From Clostridia bacterium (lineage in GTDB: Bacteria; Bacillota_A; Clostridia; Christensenellales; Aristaeellaceae), in the NCBI GenBank assembly GCA_017938785.1, contig JAGBAU010000063.1, positions 1 to 6,536 on the forward strand: a stretch of 6,536 nucleotides of DNA, read 5' to 3'. The position numbers and the translations under genes are program-made. Positions 5,797 through 6,536 of the stretch are shown in pieces (within the stretch, counting starts at the first letter, position 1; the number at the start of each line of letters is the position of its first letter). A model generated the notes under the pieces. It was not told where the DNA came from. It worked only from the letters and a program-made list of their open reading frames with translations, and searched no databases.

Positions 5797-6536
5797 ATGT
5801 TCACAACTGACGCGCATTGCGACACCCTGTATAATATCGTTGTACACAACTATGCCCCCGGAGACTGCACCGTTACCCCGGAGCGCCTCAAAGCAGGCAA
5901 CATCGGCATCCAGACATTTGCCATGTTCACCTCCTTGCGCCGCCCCGACCCTTACGCAGACGGCATGGTCATGAAGGAGCTCTACAAGAAGCTGCCCCTC
6001 CCCCGCCTGGATGGAAAGCTGCCGGATGCCCCGCCTGTAGAAAGCAGCGCGGTTTTTTCCTGTGAGGGCGGCGAAGCCTTCAAGGGCAGCATCGATGTCC
6101 TTCGTGAATTTGACGATGATGTGCACATGCGCCTGATCGCCCTCACCTGGAACTACGAAAACGAAATCGGCATGCCCGCCAAGCTGGATGCAACCACCGG
6201 GCTCAAGCCCACGGGATTTGAATTCCTGAGGGAGATGGATGCGCGCGGCATTGCTGCGGACGTCTCCCATTTAAATGAAGCGGGATTCTGGGATGTGGTG
6301 GAAAAGGCACAGGTTGCTCCCCTGGCGTCCCACTCCAACTGCCGCTGGCTGTGCGATCACTTCCGCAACCTGACCCGCGAACAGGTGCGCGCTCTCATCG
6401 ACCGCAAGGGCTTCATCGGCATCAACTTCTATTCCGATTTCCTGGCAAGCGGCCGCGAAGCCGTTCTTGACGATGTGCTGCGCCACATCGACGCCATCTG
6501 CGAAATGGGCGGCGAGGACATCATCGGCTTCGGTTC
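5797..6536 (+). CDS. Membrane dipeptidase family M19 zinc peptidase (partial, 3' end outside window)
   Basis: Amidohydrolase-superfamily enzyme of the renal-dipeptidase family (M19), which cleaves dipeptides with a binuclear zinc site. 246 complete codons are present of the usual 310-400. All five family metal ligands can be placed: His7 and Asp9 in HCD, bridging Glu90 in SCEGG, His158 in DVSH and His179 in SHSN. The family stretch SHSNCRWLCDHFRNLTREQ follows (178-196). The window ends within GFGS, just where the conserved GxGSDFDG segment with the catalytic Asp normally comes. No signal peptide is visible, so a cytoplasmic enzyme is likely, as for many bacterial members. ATG 5797 is supported by AGAGGA at 5785-5790 and a promoter ending at 5764. 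It is divergent from the importer operon, so it may act on the imported compound; that is inference. Substrate could also be a non-peptide amide or a D-amino-acid dipeptide. Confidence 0.94.
   Translation, partial: MFTTDAHCDTLYNIVVHNYAPGDCTVTPERLKAGNIGIQTFAMFTSLRRPDPYADGMVMKELYKKLPLPRLDGKLPDAPPVESSAVFSCEGGEAFKGSIDVLREFDDDVHMRLIALTWNYENEIGMPAKLDATTGLKPTGFEFLREMDARGIAADVSHLNEAGFWDVVEKAQVAPLASHSNCRWLCDHFRNLTREQVRALIDRKGFIGINFYSDFLASGREAVLDDVLRHIDAICEMGGEDIIGFG

Noticed and set aside
5776..6486. Minus-strand frames opposite the dipeptidase gene
   Set aside because: The plus strand carries all the metal ligands of the M19 family in frame, so the minus-strand frames are shadows.
1..6536. CRISPR arrays, insertion sequences, tRNA or rRNA genes, phage genes
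   Set aside because: I saw no regularly spaced repeats, transposase or integrase motifs, tRNA cloverleaf or rRNA sequence in the window.

Overview
The window looks like chromosomal DNA from a Gram-positive Clostridia-type bacterium (Bacillota, plausibly an Oscillospirales or Christensenellales gut lineage). This rests on the moderately GC-rich coding sequence, strong AGGAGG-type ribosome sites, use of TTG and GTG starts, sigma-A-like promoters and the protein families present. The lineage is an inference.

Most of the window (1-5400, minus strand) is one ABC importer operon, transcribed right to left: a secreted solute-binding protein of the DUF3798 type (4264-5400), a tandem-domain ATPase (2498-4102), a first permease with a large N-terminal extension (618-2501), and a second permease that runs off the left edge (1-625). 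The last three genes are translationally packed: ATPase and permease 1 overlap at ATGA, and permease 2 starts with GTG inside the end of permease 1. A 161-nt gap holding a strong hairpin separates the binding-protein gene from the ATPase gene.

Positions 5401-5796 form an AT-rich divergent control region. It has a sigma-A-like promoter for each direction, an 8-bp inverted repeat over the -10 of the transporter promoter, and two adjoining perfect palindromes in the roughly 175-nt transporter leader. To the right, on the plus strand, is the first part (5797-6536, cut by the right edge) of an M19-family membrane dipeptidase with all five expected metal ligands.

Together this is an importer of unknown substrate facing a dipeptidase-family hydrolase across a shared control region, so the imported compound may be a dipeptide or related amide. 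The most unusual element is permease 1. Its canonical core (from about residue 293) is preceded by a module made of a membrane helix, a roughly 235-residue Ala/Glu-rich extracytoplasmic helical domain and a second membrane helix. The binding protein has a signal peptidase I site and no lipobox, so the extra domain could be a docking or tethering site for an unanchored binding protein. That link is a hypothesis.
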